Assembly (NCBI RefSeq): GCF_000802245.2
Contig: NZ_CP021080.1
Location: 1,984,001-2,048,000 of the forward strand
Direction of reading: 5' to 3'
Source of the DNA: Streptomyces pluripotens
GTDB taxonomy: Bacteria > Actinomycetota > Actinomycetes > Streptomycetales > Streptomycetaceae
DNA length: 64,000 bases
Made by a program: the position numbers and the translations under genes. Positions 33,599 to 41,732 of this stretch are shown here, piece after piece. Each line of letters opens with the position of its first letter. Position 1 is the stretch's first letter. The notes under the pieces are model-generated. The model had not been told where the DNA came from. It searched no databases and was given only the letters and a program-made list of their open reading frames with translations.

Positions 33599-34994
33599 GC
33601 GCCCGACGGCGCGGGAGATCCTGGCGCTCTGCACGGACGTCGGCAGCTTCACGGACATCCCCTTCGCCGCACGGCCGTCCACAGTGGACGGCCCCCTCGG
33701 CTGGCAGGGCTACGACGCCTCACACGCCCGTGCCGCGCACCGCACCGGCGAGGAGGAGGCGGTCGTCTGCGGTACCGCGAGCATCGGCGGCACCCGGGCC
33801 GTCCTGATCGCCTTCGAGTTCGGTTTCCTGGGCGGCTCGCTCGGCGAACGCACCGGGGACCGGCTGGAGGCCGCCTACCTCCACGCCCGGGAGCACCGGT
33901 TGCCGGTCGTGCCGTTGATCGCAACCGGGGGCAGCCGGATGCAGGAAGGAATGCTGGCACTCACCCAACTCCAACGAGTGGCACGCCAGTCGGCGCTCAC
34001 CCGGGACGCGGGGCTGCCGCAGATCGCGGTCCTGCGGGATCCGACGACGGGCGGTGGCTGGGCCACGCTCGGCGCGGGCGCGGACGTGGTCCTGGCCCTG
34101 CCCGGCGCCCAGGTAGGCTTCGCCGGCTCCCGGGTCCGGCCGCCGAACGCCGACCCGGCCGCCTACACGGCCGAGGCGCAGGTGGCAGCAGGGGCGGCGG
34201 ACGCGATCGTGGCGCCGGAGGAACTGCGCGGCACTCTGGGGCGATGGCTACGCCTGCTGGCCGGACCCCCCGCGCTCGCATCCGCGCCGTCGTCCGTCCG
34301 ACGCCCCGATCCCGCACCGGTTCCGCCCGCGCTCGGCTCCTCCCGGCTGCCCAGCACCGGCTGGGACGCGGTCCGACGTGCCCGCTCCCCCGAACGCCCG
34401 CCCGCCCGGGCCTACCTGGACACCTACTTCAGCCATCGGGTCGACATCAGCGGTGACCGGTGCGGCGGGGTGGATCCCGACGGCATGCTGTGCGGGTTCG
34501 GGGAGCACGACGGCCGTACCGTGGCCTACGCGGCGCAGACCGGCACGGCGACCCGGCCGGCCGGATACCGTACGGCCGCGCGGCTGATCCGGCTGGCGGA
34601 CCGGCTCGGCCTGCCCGTGCTGACGCTGGTCGACACCCCGGGTGCCGCCCATGACGCGGAGGCGGAACGGCACGGTGTCGGGGCGGCGATCGCCGAGGTG
34701 TTCGGGACGCTGACCGCGGTCAAGGTCCCGGTCACCACGCTCGTCGTCGGCGAGGGGGGTTCCGGTGGGGCACTTGCGCTGGCCGCGCCGGACAACACCT
34801 GGGCCACGGCGGACTGCTACTTCTCGGTGATCGCCCCGGAATCGGCCGCGGCCATTCTCAAACGACCACCGCAGGAGGTGGAGGCAACTGCCGGGCAACT
34901 GCGCATCCGGCCGCAGGACCTGGTGGAACTGGGGGTGGTCCGGGGCATCGTGGACCACCTGCGGCCGTCGGCCGCCTCACCGCCGTCCGGATGA
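33591..34994 (+). CDS. Fused carboxyltransferase-domain protein (acetyl-CoA carboxylase-like)
   Basis: A 467-residue protein with two crotonase-fold carboxyltransferase halves: an AccD-like N-terminal part (SFTDIPFAARPSTVDGP, TGGSRMQEG) and an AccA-like C-terminal part (VDTPGAAHDAEAERHG, GEGGSGGALALA) joined by a linker at about residues 220-265. The order is beta then alpha. There is no biotin-carrier domain and no cysteine zinc finger. Translational coupling to matB suggests a joint role in malonyl-CoA or related acyl-CoA supply or turnover; carboxylation or decarboxylation cannot be told from sequence. Confidence 0.87.
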   Translation: MSERPTAREILALCTDVGSFTDIPFAARPSTVDGPLGWQGYDASHARAAHRTGEEEAVVCGTASIGGTRAVLIAFEFGFLGGSLGERTGDRLEAAYLHAREHRLPVVPLIATGGSRMQEGMLALTQLQRVARQSALTRDAGLPQIAVLRDPTTGGGWATLGAGADVVLALPGAQVGFAGSRVRPPNADPAAYTAEAQVAAGAADAIVAPEELRGTLGRWLRLLAGPPALASAPSSVRRPDPAPVPPALGSSRLPSTGWDAVRRARSPERPPARAYLDTYFSHRVDISGDRCGGVDPDGMLCGFGEHDGRTVAYAAQTGTATRPAGYRTAARLIRLADRLGLPVLTLVDTPGAAHDAEAERHGVGAAIAEVFGTLTAVKVPVTTLVVGEGGSGGALALAAPDNTWATADCYFSVIAPESAAAILKRPPQEVEATAGQLRIRPQDLVELGVVRGIVDHLRPSAASPPSG

Positions 34995-35356
34995 CCCCTC
35001 CGTCCGGACGATCCTCTGCGTCACCGTCCGGATGCGCTGCTGACACCGTCGGAAACGCCCTGGGACCCGGCTCGCCGTGGACCGCTCGCAGGACTCCGGC
35101 TCCGCCGGGGGACGCGGACGTATTCCGGTTGCCGTGCCGCACCGGATACGCGGTGGCACGGCAACCGGGCCGAGTGCGCAATCCGCGCCGGAGTCCACCA
35201 CCGCGCGGTGAGCCGGGGTCGAAACCCCCATTCAGCGGCGCCCCGCCCGGCCCCCTCCAGAAGGCGCCCGTCCCCGCGCCCCGCGCAGGATGCAAACAGA
35301 GGAAGACCCGCCAGCCGGGCGGGCGCCCGAGGCCCGCGCACTCGAGAGGATCTGCC
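34995..35356. other. Intergenic stretch upstream of the mreB-like gene
   Basis: 362 bp with no supported gene. Three copies of a CGTCCGGA-type octamer occur within 34985-35030, two of them inverted relative to each other, which may form the terminator of the matB operon. No clear promoter hexamers were identified for the downstream gene. Confidence 0.4.
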
Positions 35357-36394
35357 GTGACCGTCAGCCTGGAGCAGTTGCGCCGCTGCCACTTCGCCGT
35401 CGACCTGGGCGCGGCCCGCACCCGGGTGTATGTGAAGGGCGCGGGTCTTATCGTCGACCAACCGTCGGCGGCGGCCATGAACACCCGCACCGGCGCGCTG
35501 ATCGCGGTGGGCGAGCTCGCGGAGAAGATGACCGGGCGGACACCGAGCTACATCAGAGTCGTCCGACCGGTCTCCGGCGGGACCGTGGTCGACATCGAGA
35601 TGGCCCAGCGGATGCTGCGCCATCTGCTGGGCGACAAGACGCGCCGCGCGCTGCGCCGCAAGCCTCGGCTGCGCGCGGCGGCCTGTACCCCGCACGACGC
35701 CGATCCACTGGCCCAGCGTGCGACGATCGAGACGCTGGTCGGGCTGGGGGCGCGCAGGGTCGAACTGGTGGACACGCTGATCGCTGCGGCCGTGGGGTGC
35801 GGGCTGCCCGTGGAGCGTCCCGAGGCGACCATGATCATGGTGTGCGGAGCCGCGGCGACACAGGTCGCGGTCCTCTCCCTGGGCTCCATCGTCACCGCCG
35901 AACGGATTCCGGTGGGCGGGGAAGCCGTGGACCACGCGATCGTGCAGTACCTGCGACACAATCACGAGCTGATGCTGCCCAGCCAATCCGTACGCCCGTT
36001 GCAGCTGGCCCTGTCGGGCAACGGGCTCACCCCATACGGCCCCGCGTCGACCGAGATCCACGGCCGGGACGTGGCGACCGGTCTGGCCCGCAGCGTGCGG
36101 GTCGACACCGCCGCCGTGCGGACCGCGATCCAGACCCCGCTGACGGCCGTTTTGGACGGCATCGGCAAGGTGCTGCGGGACTGCCCGCCGGACCTGGTGG
36201 CCGATCTCGCTGACAGCGGGATCACGATGGTCGGCGGCTCCGCGCTGCTGCCCGGGTTCGACGAGATGCTGCGGGAGTCCACCGGCATGCCCGTGCACAT
36301 CGCCGAGCGGCCCGACATCTGCGCGGCCCAGGGATTGGGTGCCATGCTGGAGGGCCAGATCGAACCGCTGGTCCTGAACCCGCTGGCCGCCTGA
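35357..36394 (+). CDS. mbl: MreB-like actin homologue (Mbl) with degenerate nucleotide site
   Basis: A 345-residue MreB/actin-fold protein. The overall MreB layout is kept: phosphate-1 region VDLGAARTRVYV, AAAVGCGLPV, and the adenosine loop GITMVGGSALLPGFDEML near the C-terminus. Key positions differ: the DIGGGT phosphate-2 motif is replaced by VCGAAAT (Cys at about residue 163), and the EEP catalytic triplet before the AAAVG helix is VDT (138-140). Streptomyces encode an Mbl protein at this chromosomal place involved in spore-wall formation, and I assign the symbol on that context. GTG 35357 follows GAGAGGA. Confidence 0.82.
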   Translation: MTVSLEQLRRCHFAVDLGAARTRVYVKGAGLIVDQPSAAAMNTRTGALIAVGELAEKMTGRTPSYIRVVRPVSGGTVVDIEMAQRMLRHLLGDKTRRALRRKPRLRAAACTPHDADPLAQRATIETLVGLGARRVELVDTLIAAAVGCGLPVERPEATMIMVCGAAATQVAVLSLGSIVTAERIPVGGEAVDHAIVQYLRHNHELMLPSQSVRPLQLALSGNGLTPYGPASTEIHGRDVATGLARSVRVDTAAVRTAIQTPLTAVLDGIGKVLRDCPPDLVADLADSGITMVGGSALLPGFDEMLRESTGMPVHIAERPDICAAQGLGAMLEGQIEPLVLNPLAA

Positions 36395-36678
36395 CCAAGG
36401 CCGAAGGCCACTGCCCGGGCCGGTGCGCCCGGTCGCGTCCTTACCCCCCGGCACACCGTCCCGCCCGGGCGGGCATGCCGTGCGTGCCCAGCTCACCACC
36501 GCCCGCCGGCCCGTCCCCGCTGCCCGGGGACCGAACCGCGCGCCAGGCACGGCCCGGCGTCAGCGAGCAGCTCCGGGGCACGGGCAGCCTCCACGATCCC
36601 GCCCCCGCGCACCCGCGGCCTCACCGCGCCGGCCGGCCTTCCGCACCCCACGTGCCGGGCCCGGAGGAGTGACCGACG

Positions 36679-36695
36679 ACTGACGTGACGTCAGT
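36679..36695. promoter_or_regulatory. Perfect 17-bp palindrome in gene-free DNA
   Basis: ACTGACGT-G-ACGTCAGT has 8-bp arms around a single central base. Odd-centred palindromes of this size are typical operators. It lies about 285 bp after mbl and 600 bp before the next gene, so the promoter it would control is not evident. Confidence 0.4.
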
Positions 36696-36880
36696 ACGGC
36701 AGGATGCGCCCCGAAGGCGTCCTGCGGTCGATCTCCTGCCCACGCGGGGCGGGGGGTCGCCGGCTGACACGCACTCGGATCCGACGGTCCATGACGCCCT
36801 CCTCCTGCCGGTTCCGTCCGGCGGTGGACGCCGGTAGAAGGTGCGTGCCCAGGACGGGGCCCGTTCAAGCGCGAACCGGA

Positions 36881-36995
36881 TCAAGTATTCGTATCGGCCC
36901 AGATGTTGTCGGACCGCCAGGGGGCGCCGTCAGGGGTGCCCTTCGGGAGTGCCGCCGGACCGTTGAGAGCGACGGCGGAATTCGCCCGACCCCGG
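36881..36995 (-). pseudogene. Possible C-terminal remnant of a lost gene
   Basis: On the minus strand the frame ending at TGA 36881 reads RANSAVALNGPAALPKGTPD followed by GAPWRSDNIWADTNT, with strongly GC-biased third positions in most of these codons, then turns into repeat-derived QAGKRASG sequence upstream. It looks like the tail of a real protein whose 5' part has been replaced by the tandem repeat. The parent family is not recognised. Confidence 0.35.
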
Positions 36996-37011
36996 AAGCA
37001 GCCCCAGTTCA

Positions 37012-37051
37012 CCCGCTTGCCCGCTTGCCCGCTTGCCCGCTTGCCCGCTTG
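37012..37051. repeat. Five tandem copies of CCCGCTTG
   Basis: Five perfect, gap-free 8-bp units occupy 37012-37051. The unit length is not a multiple of three, so copy-number change would shift any reading frame crossing it. It abuts the possible C-terminal remnant on its left. Confidence 0.9.
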
Positions 37052-37133
37052 CCACGAGCGACTCCTCCGACCGACCCGTGGGCACAACGTCCTTCTTCCG
37101 CCGGCACGCCAACCAGCCGGAACGCCCTGCCAC

Positions 37134-37162
37134 TTGAAAAACGGAACACTGTTCCGTATGTT
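37134..37162 (+). promoter_or_regulatory. Sigma70-type promoter for the alpha/beta hydrolase gene
   Basis: -35 TTGAAA (37134-37139), 17-bp spacer, -10 TATGTT (37157-37162). Both hexamers and the spacing are close to the housekeeping consensus, unusually good for this genome. The spacer is filled by an operator palindrome. The gene starts about 108 bp after the expected start point. Confidence 0.7.
37141..37157. promoter_or_regulatory. Operator palindrome within the promoter spacer
   Basis: ACGGAACA-C-TGTTCCGT is a perfect 17-bp palindrome lying between -35 and -10. ACGGAAC...GTTCCGT-type sites are typical of TetR-family repressors. No TetR gene is adjacent. Confidence 0.7.
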
Positions 37163-37164
37163 AA

Positions 37165-37181
37165 ACGGGACAACGTTCCGG
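37165..37181. promoter_or_regulatory. Second, imperfect operator copy
   Basis: ACGGGACAACGTTCCGG matches the upstream palindrome at 13 of 17 positions and starts 24 bp after it, covering the expected transcription start. Two sites in this spacing suggest cooperative repression. Confidence 0.5.
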
Positions 37182-37277
37182 TTATTGGGGTGCCAGAACC
37201 GGACGCTCCTGATCGCCTGACTGGCCCTTGCCCCCGAACCGCTTCGGCGGCAAGGCCATCGAAGGGAAAGAGCCAGC

Positions 37278-38252
37278 ATGAGTGCATCGACTCGCCCCTC
37301 CGACACCTCCGGTGTCCTCGACTCCCCCGCTCCCGTGATCTCGGTCGGTCCGGTGGTGCTGCCGACTCCCGACCGGGCCGTGGACCTTCAGGTGCGGGTC
37401 TCCGCACCCGTGACCGGGCGCGAACTGCCCGTCGTCCTCCTCTCGCACGGTCAGGGGTACTCGAACAACCTGTCCTCACTGAACGGCTACGCCCCCCTTG
37501 CCGACTTCTGGGCGGCGCACGGCTTCGCCGTGATCCAGCCCACTCATCTGAGTTCCAGGACCCTGAGTCGGACGCTGGATCCCGACACACCTGGGGCGCC
37601 CATGTACTGGCGGTCACGGGCCGAGGACATGACGCGCATCCTCGACCAGCTCGACGTGATCGAGGCCGCCGTCCCGCAGCTTCCCGGACACCTGGATCAC
37701 CACAGAGTCGCCGTTGCCGGGCATTCGATGGGTGGGCACACCGCGAGCTTGCTGCTGGGTGCCCGACTCACCGACCCCGACGACGGAGCAGAAGTGGACC
37801 TGACCGAACCCCGGATCAAGGCGGGCGTCCTGCTTGCCGCGCCGGGCCGCGGCGGCGACGCCCTCACCACGTCCGCAGCTGAGCGTTTCTCCTTCATGCT
37901 GACCACGGACTTCTCCAAGATGTCGACGCCCGCGCTCGTGATCGCCGGTGACAAGGACACCCCCACCCACCTGACGGCGCGCGGCCCGGCCTGGTACACC
38001 GACCCCTACGTCCTCGCCCCGGGTCCCAAGTCCCTGCTGACCCTTTTCGACGCGGAGCACGGACTCGGCGGAATCTCCGGGTACGACGTCGCCGAGACCA
38101 CGGACGAGAGCCCCGAGCGAGTGTCCGTGGTCCAGCGACTCACCTGGGCCTACCTCCGCTCCACGCTCTACCCCGGGGATCCCGCGTGGCAGGCTGCGCG
38201 TGACGCACTGGCGGCCGGTCCCGATCCGCTGGGACGGATCGAATCCAAGTAG
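37278..38252 (+). CDS. Alpha/beta hydrolase (dienelactone hydrolase/chlorophyllase-like)
   Basis: A 324-residue soluble hydrolase. The nucleophile elbow is GHSMGG with Ser150; the oxyanion segment is LSHGQGYSNN, and Asp and His candidates lie in AGDKDTPTH and DAEHGLGG. This arrangement resembles PAF-acetylhydrolase-like or chlorophyllase-like esterases. ATG 37278 follows AAGGGA. The strong promoter with two operator copies suggests tight repression and induction by a substrate-like compound. The substrate is unknown. Confidence 0.87.
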   Translation: MSASTRPSDTSGVLDSPAPVISVGPVVLPTPDRAVDLQVRVSAPVTGRELPVVLLSHGQGYSNNLSSLNGYAPLADFWAAHGFAVIQPTHLSSRTLSRTLDPDTPGAPMYWRSRAEDMTRILDQLDVIEAAVPQLPGHLDHHRVAVAGHSMGGHTASLLLGARLTDPDDGAEVDLTEPRIKAGVLLAAPGRGGDALTTSAAERFSFMLTTDFSKMSTPALVIAGDKDTPTHLTARGPAWYTDPYVLAPGPKSLLTLFDAEHGLGGISGYDVAETTDESPERVSVVQRLTWAYLRSTLYPGDPAWQAARDALAAGPDPLGRIESK

Positions 38253-38269
38253 CCCGCGCCGAAAGCGCA

Positions 38270-38297
38270 CCCGGGGAACCCCGGGGCACGCCCCGGG
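38270..38297 (+). terminator. Alternative-stem terminator after the hydrolase gene
   Basis: Three complementary G/C blocks, CCCGGGG (38270-38276), CCCCGGGG (38279-38286) and CCCCGGG (38291-38297), can pair in alternative ways about 18 bp after the stop. Probable intrinsic terminator without a U tract. Confidence 0.5.
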
Positions 38298-38565
38298 CAG
38301 GGAACGGGGGATCGGCGGGAGGCGTGGACGCGGCGGGCACGCTGCCGACGGCACGGCGAGCACCGGACCGCGCGCCCGCGGCCTCTCAGGCGAACGAGCT
38401 GCCCACCGCAGTGACACGCGGCGCGCGGGTGGCCGGAGTACACGCCGGGGCGTGGCCCGGTCCCGGTGAGGCGATCCCCGCGGCGACCGCGGTGCGCCGG
38501 CCCGGCACGCTGCGCGCAGAAGGCCGCCGAAGCGGAGTAGCGCGAGCGTGTCGGCCGGTGTCTCC
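38298..38565. other. Convergent intergenic stretch
   Basis: About 270 bp between the hydrolase terminator and the stop of the leftward 548-residue gene. No supported gene was seen. Sequence is extremely GC-rich. Confidence 0.4.
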
Positions 38566-40212
38566 TCAGTGGTGGTCGTGCGTCCGCCGGGAGGGCGTCG
38601 CCGTCCCGGCGGACGCAGAGGCAGAAGACGCAGAGGCAGAGGCAGCGGCAGAGGCAGCGGCAGCGGCGCTGTCACTCGACGAGGCCGAAGCAGTCGGGCT
38701 GACACTTGCGGGTGATGAGGGGGTGACCTGCGACGCGGTCGGGGAGGCACTGTCCGTGGGGGTGGGGGACGGGGGTGTCTGGCCAAGTGGTGACAGCACC
38801 GCGTCGACGACCCGGCCGCCGCCGTCCGTCGTCAGGGTGACGGGATTGGAGACCTTGAGGAGCGCGCCGCAGCCGAGGTCGCTGAACGTCCCATTGGCAC
38901 GTGCGGCGAGGAAGGCGAACAGGTTCGGTGCCGTTCCCGGGTCGGGCGAGGGTGCGGCCTCGAAGAGGGCCTTGTCCTTGAAGATCCGCTGGATGCCGGA
39001 GGGGTCATCGAAGAGGGTCGTGCAGTAGGCCGCGCCGTCACCGTCGCCGCCGGCACCGAGGGCGGGCATGTTCACGCCCGCGCGATAGGCGTTGGTCTTC
39101 TCGACGCTGGCGTGGCCGTCGACGCGTGTCATCGGGTCGTTCTGCGGGATCAACGCGATCGGGGCCTTCTGGTTGGCCGCGGCGGACAGTTCGTCCAGCG
39201 CCAGGGCGGAGGTGGCCTGACCGTCGCTGGACTGGTTGGGCGCGGTGAACGGTGTGCAGCCCAGGGCCGGGTCCATGAACTGGGTCAGCAGCAGGTTGTC
39301 GCTGCCGTTGGCCAGGTCCTTGGGGGTGTTGGCCTTCGCCGACTTGACCCGACCGTCGTGGTGGTGATGGCGGTCCCCACGGTTGTCCAGCCGCGCGGCC
39401 CTGCTCATCGCTCTCCTGCTCGCGGCGTTGTTCTGGGCGATCCGGCCACGGGCGTCGGCGAGGTAGTGGGTGACCACGTTGTCGCTTCCGTCCTGGTCCA
39501 CGACGGAGAAGTCCCGCGTGGTCGGGCAGGGCAGCCCGTCCTTTGCGGTCCCGAGCGCCGGGATCGCGAGCTGCTTGTTGGCCATCTGGCCCTTGGCGGC
39601 CTTGAAGAAGGCCGGAGCATTGCAGTAGGCGAACTGGCCGAAGATGGAGCCCTTCACCCCGTTGACGCACTTGCCTTGGCCGAGGCTGTCGGAGCGGCTG
39701 CTCGCCTGCAGGGTCAGGTTGGCGTTGTTGAAGCCGAACCAGATTCCGACCGTCGAGCCCGCCGGCACTGAGGGCCGGGCCGGGCGCGCGGCCGATCTCT
39801 TCCCCTTGTCGACCACCAGCGGGTTGTAGATGGTCAGTGTGCCGTCCTTGGTGAGGATCGCGGCTTCCACGAACGCCGCCTGATCAGGGTTGGCCTCGTG
39901 GCACGGCCCCTGCGCCGGATCCGTTGCGACGAGTTCGTAGGGCGTGGCCAGACCCTCGGCGGTCAGCGGCTGCCGGGGGACCACGAGCGTGCAGTTCGCG
40001 TTGGGGCCGCCGGCCGGCGTCGGCTGCGCGGAGGCCTCCTGGTTCCCCCGTCTGTGGTGGTGACGGCTGCTCGCGGCGAACACCGATCCGGCGACGACTG
40101 CGAGGATCACCGGCCCGCCGACCAACGCGACCGAAAGCTTCGACCTTTTCCAGCGTCGAGCTCGCTCTCTCCGCAGAACGCGTGGTGACCGTGTCAGGCT
40201 GTTTCTGGGCAT
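38566..40212 (-). CDS. Large exported or membrane-anchored protein of unknown function
   Basis: A 548-residue protein I do not recognise. After a basic N-terminus (about residues 8-25, many Arg/Lys) comes one hydrophobic helix (about 28-48) and a His-rich stretch SSRHHHRR, so the bulk is extracellular. The middle (about 60-440) has several cysteines (CTLVVPRQ, GKCVNG, FAYCNAPAF, LGCTPF, YCTTLF, LGCGALL) and a second HHHHDGR run. The C-terminal ~90 residues are Ser/Ala/Thr/Pro low complexity, ending RRTHDHH. Start ATG 40212 is fixed by AAGGAG 7 nt upstream. It could be a metal-binding or wall-associated protein. Confidence 0.75.
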   Translation of the reverse strand: MPRNSLTRSPRVLRRERARRWKRSKLSVALVGGPVILAVVAGSVFAASSRHHHRRGNQEASAQPTPAGGPNANCTLVVPRQPLTAEGLATPYELVATDPAQGPCHEANPDQAAFVEAAILTKDGTLTIYNPLVVDKGKRSAARPARPSVPAGSTVGIWFGFNNANLTLQASSRSDSLGQGKCVNGVKGSIFGQFAYCNAPAFFKAAKGQMANKQLAIPALGTAKDGLPCPTTRDFSVVDQDGSDNVVTHYLADARGRIAQNNAASRRAMSRAARLDNRGDRHHHHDGRVKSAKANTPKDLANGSDNLLLTQFMDPALGCTPFTAPNQSSDGQATSALALDELSAAANQKAPIALIPQNDPMTRVDGHASVEKTNAYRAGVNMPALGAGGDGDGAAYCTTLFDDPSGIQRIFKDKALFEAAPSPDPGTAPNLFAFLAARANGTFSDLGCGALLKVSNPVTLTTDGGGRVVDAVLSPLGQTPPSPTPTDSASPTASQVTPSSPASVSPTASASSSDSAAAAASAAASASASSASASAGTATPSRRTHDHH

Positions 40213-40628
40213 TGGCTCGCTCCTTACTGAGTTTCCCTCCACTGAGGAGATACGGATGCCGGACAGGTGCCGTTCACCGTGACACCCACCCATTCAACGG
40301 GGCGGAATGACCGACCATTTACCGGCACGATGACCCATTCGCCACACAAGCCGCCCTGAAGCCACACGACGGCAAAAAGCATGACCGGGGGGCACGCATA
40401 AAGGGCTTCACTTATCGACGAAGTGTCAATGCGGCGCACTATTCGCCATCGGGACCTGGTTTCCGATCAATATCGGCACGATATGGTCATCCGTGTCGGA
40501 GCCCATCGCGGGTGCACGGCCGGGCGGCCTCCGTCGGTTCCGGTGCAGGCGTTGCCGGGGCCGCGATCGACGTCCGCGAGCGCACCCGAGGCCGGGGGAG
40601 CCAACGCAGCAGGCGCGGACGACGATCC
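40213..40628. other. Intergenic stretch, promoter region of the 548-residue exported-protein gene
   Basis: 416 bp without a supported gene. It is less GC-rich than its neighbours. ACCCATTC occurs twice within 40285-40345, a possible regulator repeat. It separates two leftward genes, so the exported protein is probably transcribed independently of the sugar-binding protein. Confidence 0.4.
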
Positions 40629-41732
40629 CTAGTCGAGACCGATCGCCGTGCAGGCCGCCATGAACTTGGCGATGCAGATGTCAGAGATCTTGTAGATGCC
40701 GTCCGCCACGACCGTTTCCCTGATGTTCTTCTGTGTCAGGGCGCTCACCGCGACCATCTGGGCTGGGATGCCCTTGTTGGTCGGGCTGTCGACGCGGTCC
40801 TGGGTGAGGGCGTCGAACTGGATGTCCTTGCCCTGGACCTTGTCGACGGCCATGTCGGCGGCGGCCTCGGCCTCGTCCGGGTAGGGCTTGTAGACGGTCA
40901 TGTACTGCTTGCCGGTGACGATGCGCTGCACGGCGTCGAGATCGGCATCCTGACCGGTGAGCGGCGGGATGCGGATCACGCCCGCGGCTTTCAGGGCCTT
41001 GACGATGCCGCCCGCCATGGCGTCGTTGGCGGAGTAGATGGCGGCGATGTTGTCCACGCCGATCGCGTTGAGTGCCTTGGTCATGTCGGCCTGGGCCAGA
41101 TCCGGGCTCCAGTTCCTGACGTCGTAGGACTTCGCGATCGTCACCTTGCCCCTCAGCTCGGCGAGGGCGCCCTTCTTGAACTGTTTGGCATTTGGATCGG
41201 TGGGCGAGCCGTTCATCATGACGATCTTCGCGGAGGAACCGGCCTCCCGCCCCAGTGCCGCCAGCAAGGTGCGGCCCTGCACCTCCCCGACGAACTCGTT
41301 GTCGAAGGAGACGTACGCGTCGATCGGCCCCTCAGCGAGCCGGTCGTACGCGATGACCGGAATGCCTGCATTCTTGGCCTTGGTCACCAGGCCGGAGATG
41401 GCGTGCGAGTCAACGGCGTCGAGCAGTATGACGTCGACCTTGTCGTCGATCATCTCCTGCATCTGCCGGGCCTGTCTGCTCGCGCTCGCGCCCGCGTTGG
41501 CGTATTTCACCCTGCCCTGCTTCTTCGTGAGTTCGGCAACCCTGCGCTTGATGATGGGGTAGTCGAAGTTCACGTACCGCGTGTTCGTCGTCTCCGGCAT
41601 CAGCAGACCCACCGTGAGGTCGTTGCCCCTGACCGGGCTCGCGCCGCTGGAGCCCCCCGTCGCGTTCATCGCGCCGCATCCGAGCGAGAGGGTCATCGTG
41701 GAGACTGCCGCGGTGATGGCGATTCGACGCAT
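40629..41732 (-). CDS. Sugar ABC transporter substrate-binding lipoprotein (XylF/RbsB-like), orphan
   Basis: A 367-residue type I periplasmic-binding protein. The lipobox LSLGC (Cys about residue 19) anchors it to the membrane. Family segments include VGLLMPETTNTRYVNFDYPI, VDVILLDAVDSHAISGLVTK, GIPVIAYDRLAEGPIDAYVS and AIYSANDAMAGGIVKAL, closest to xylose- or multiple-sugar-binding XylF/ChvE proteins. No ATPase or permease genes lie within the flanking sequence, so it must work with a transporter encoded elsewhere, serve a sensory role, or be a leftover. Start ATG 41732. Confidence 0.9.
   Translation of the reverse strand: MRRIAITAAVSTMTLSLGCGAMNATGGSSGASPVRGNDLTVGLLMPETTNTRYVNFDYPIIKRRVAELTKKQGRVKYANAGASASRQARQMQEMIDDKVDVILLDAVDSHAISGLVTKAKNAGIPVIAYDRLAEGPIDAYVSFDNEFVGEVQGRTLLAALGREAGSSAKIVMMNGSPTDPNAKQFKKGALAELRGKVTIAKSYDVRNWSPDLAQADMTKALNAIGVDNIAAIYSANDAMAGGIVKALKAAGVIRIPPLTGQDADLDAVQRIVTGKQYMTVYKPYPDEAEAAADMAVDKVQGKDIQFDALTQDRVDSPTNKGIPAQMVAVSALTQKNIRETVVADGIYKISDICIAKFMAACTAIGLD

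Larger units (their letters stand above)
36395..37133. other. Gene-poor stretch with palindrome, ORF tail and tandem repeat
   Basis: About 740 bp in which no complete gene can be supported. It contains a perfect palindrome (36679-36695), a short segment with coding-like codon use on the minus strand (36881-36995) and five 8-bp tandem repeats (37012-37051), each listed separately. The mixture suggests decay of a former gene. Confidence 0.5.

Noticed and set aside
37012..37051. A short CRISPR-like array
   Set aside because: The units are 8 bp with no spacers, and there are no cas genes; it is a simple tandem repeat.
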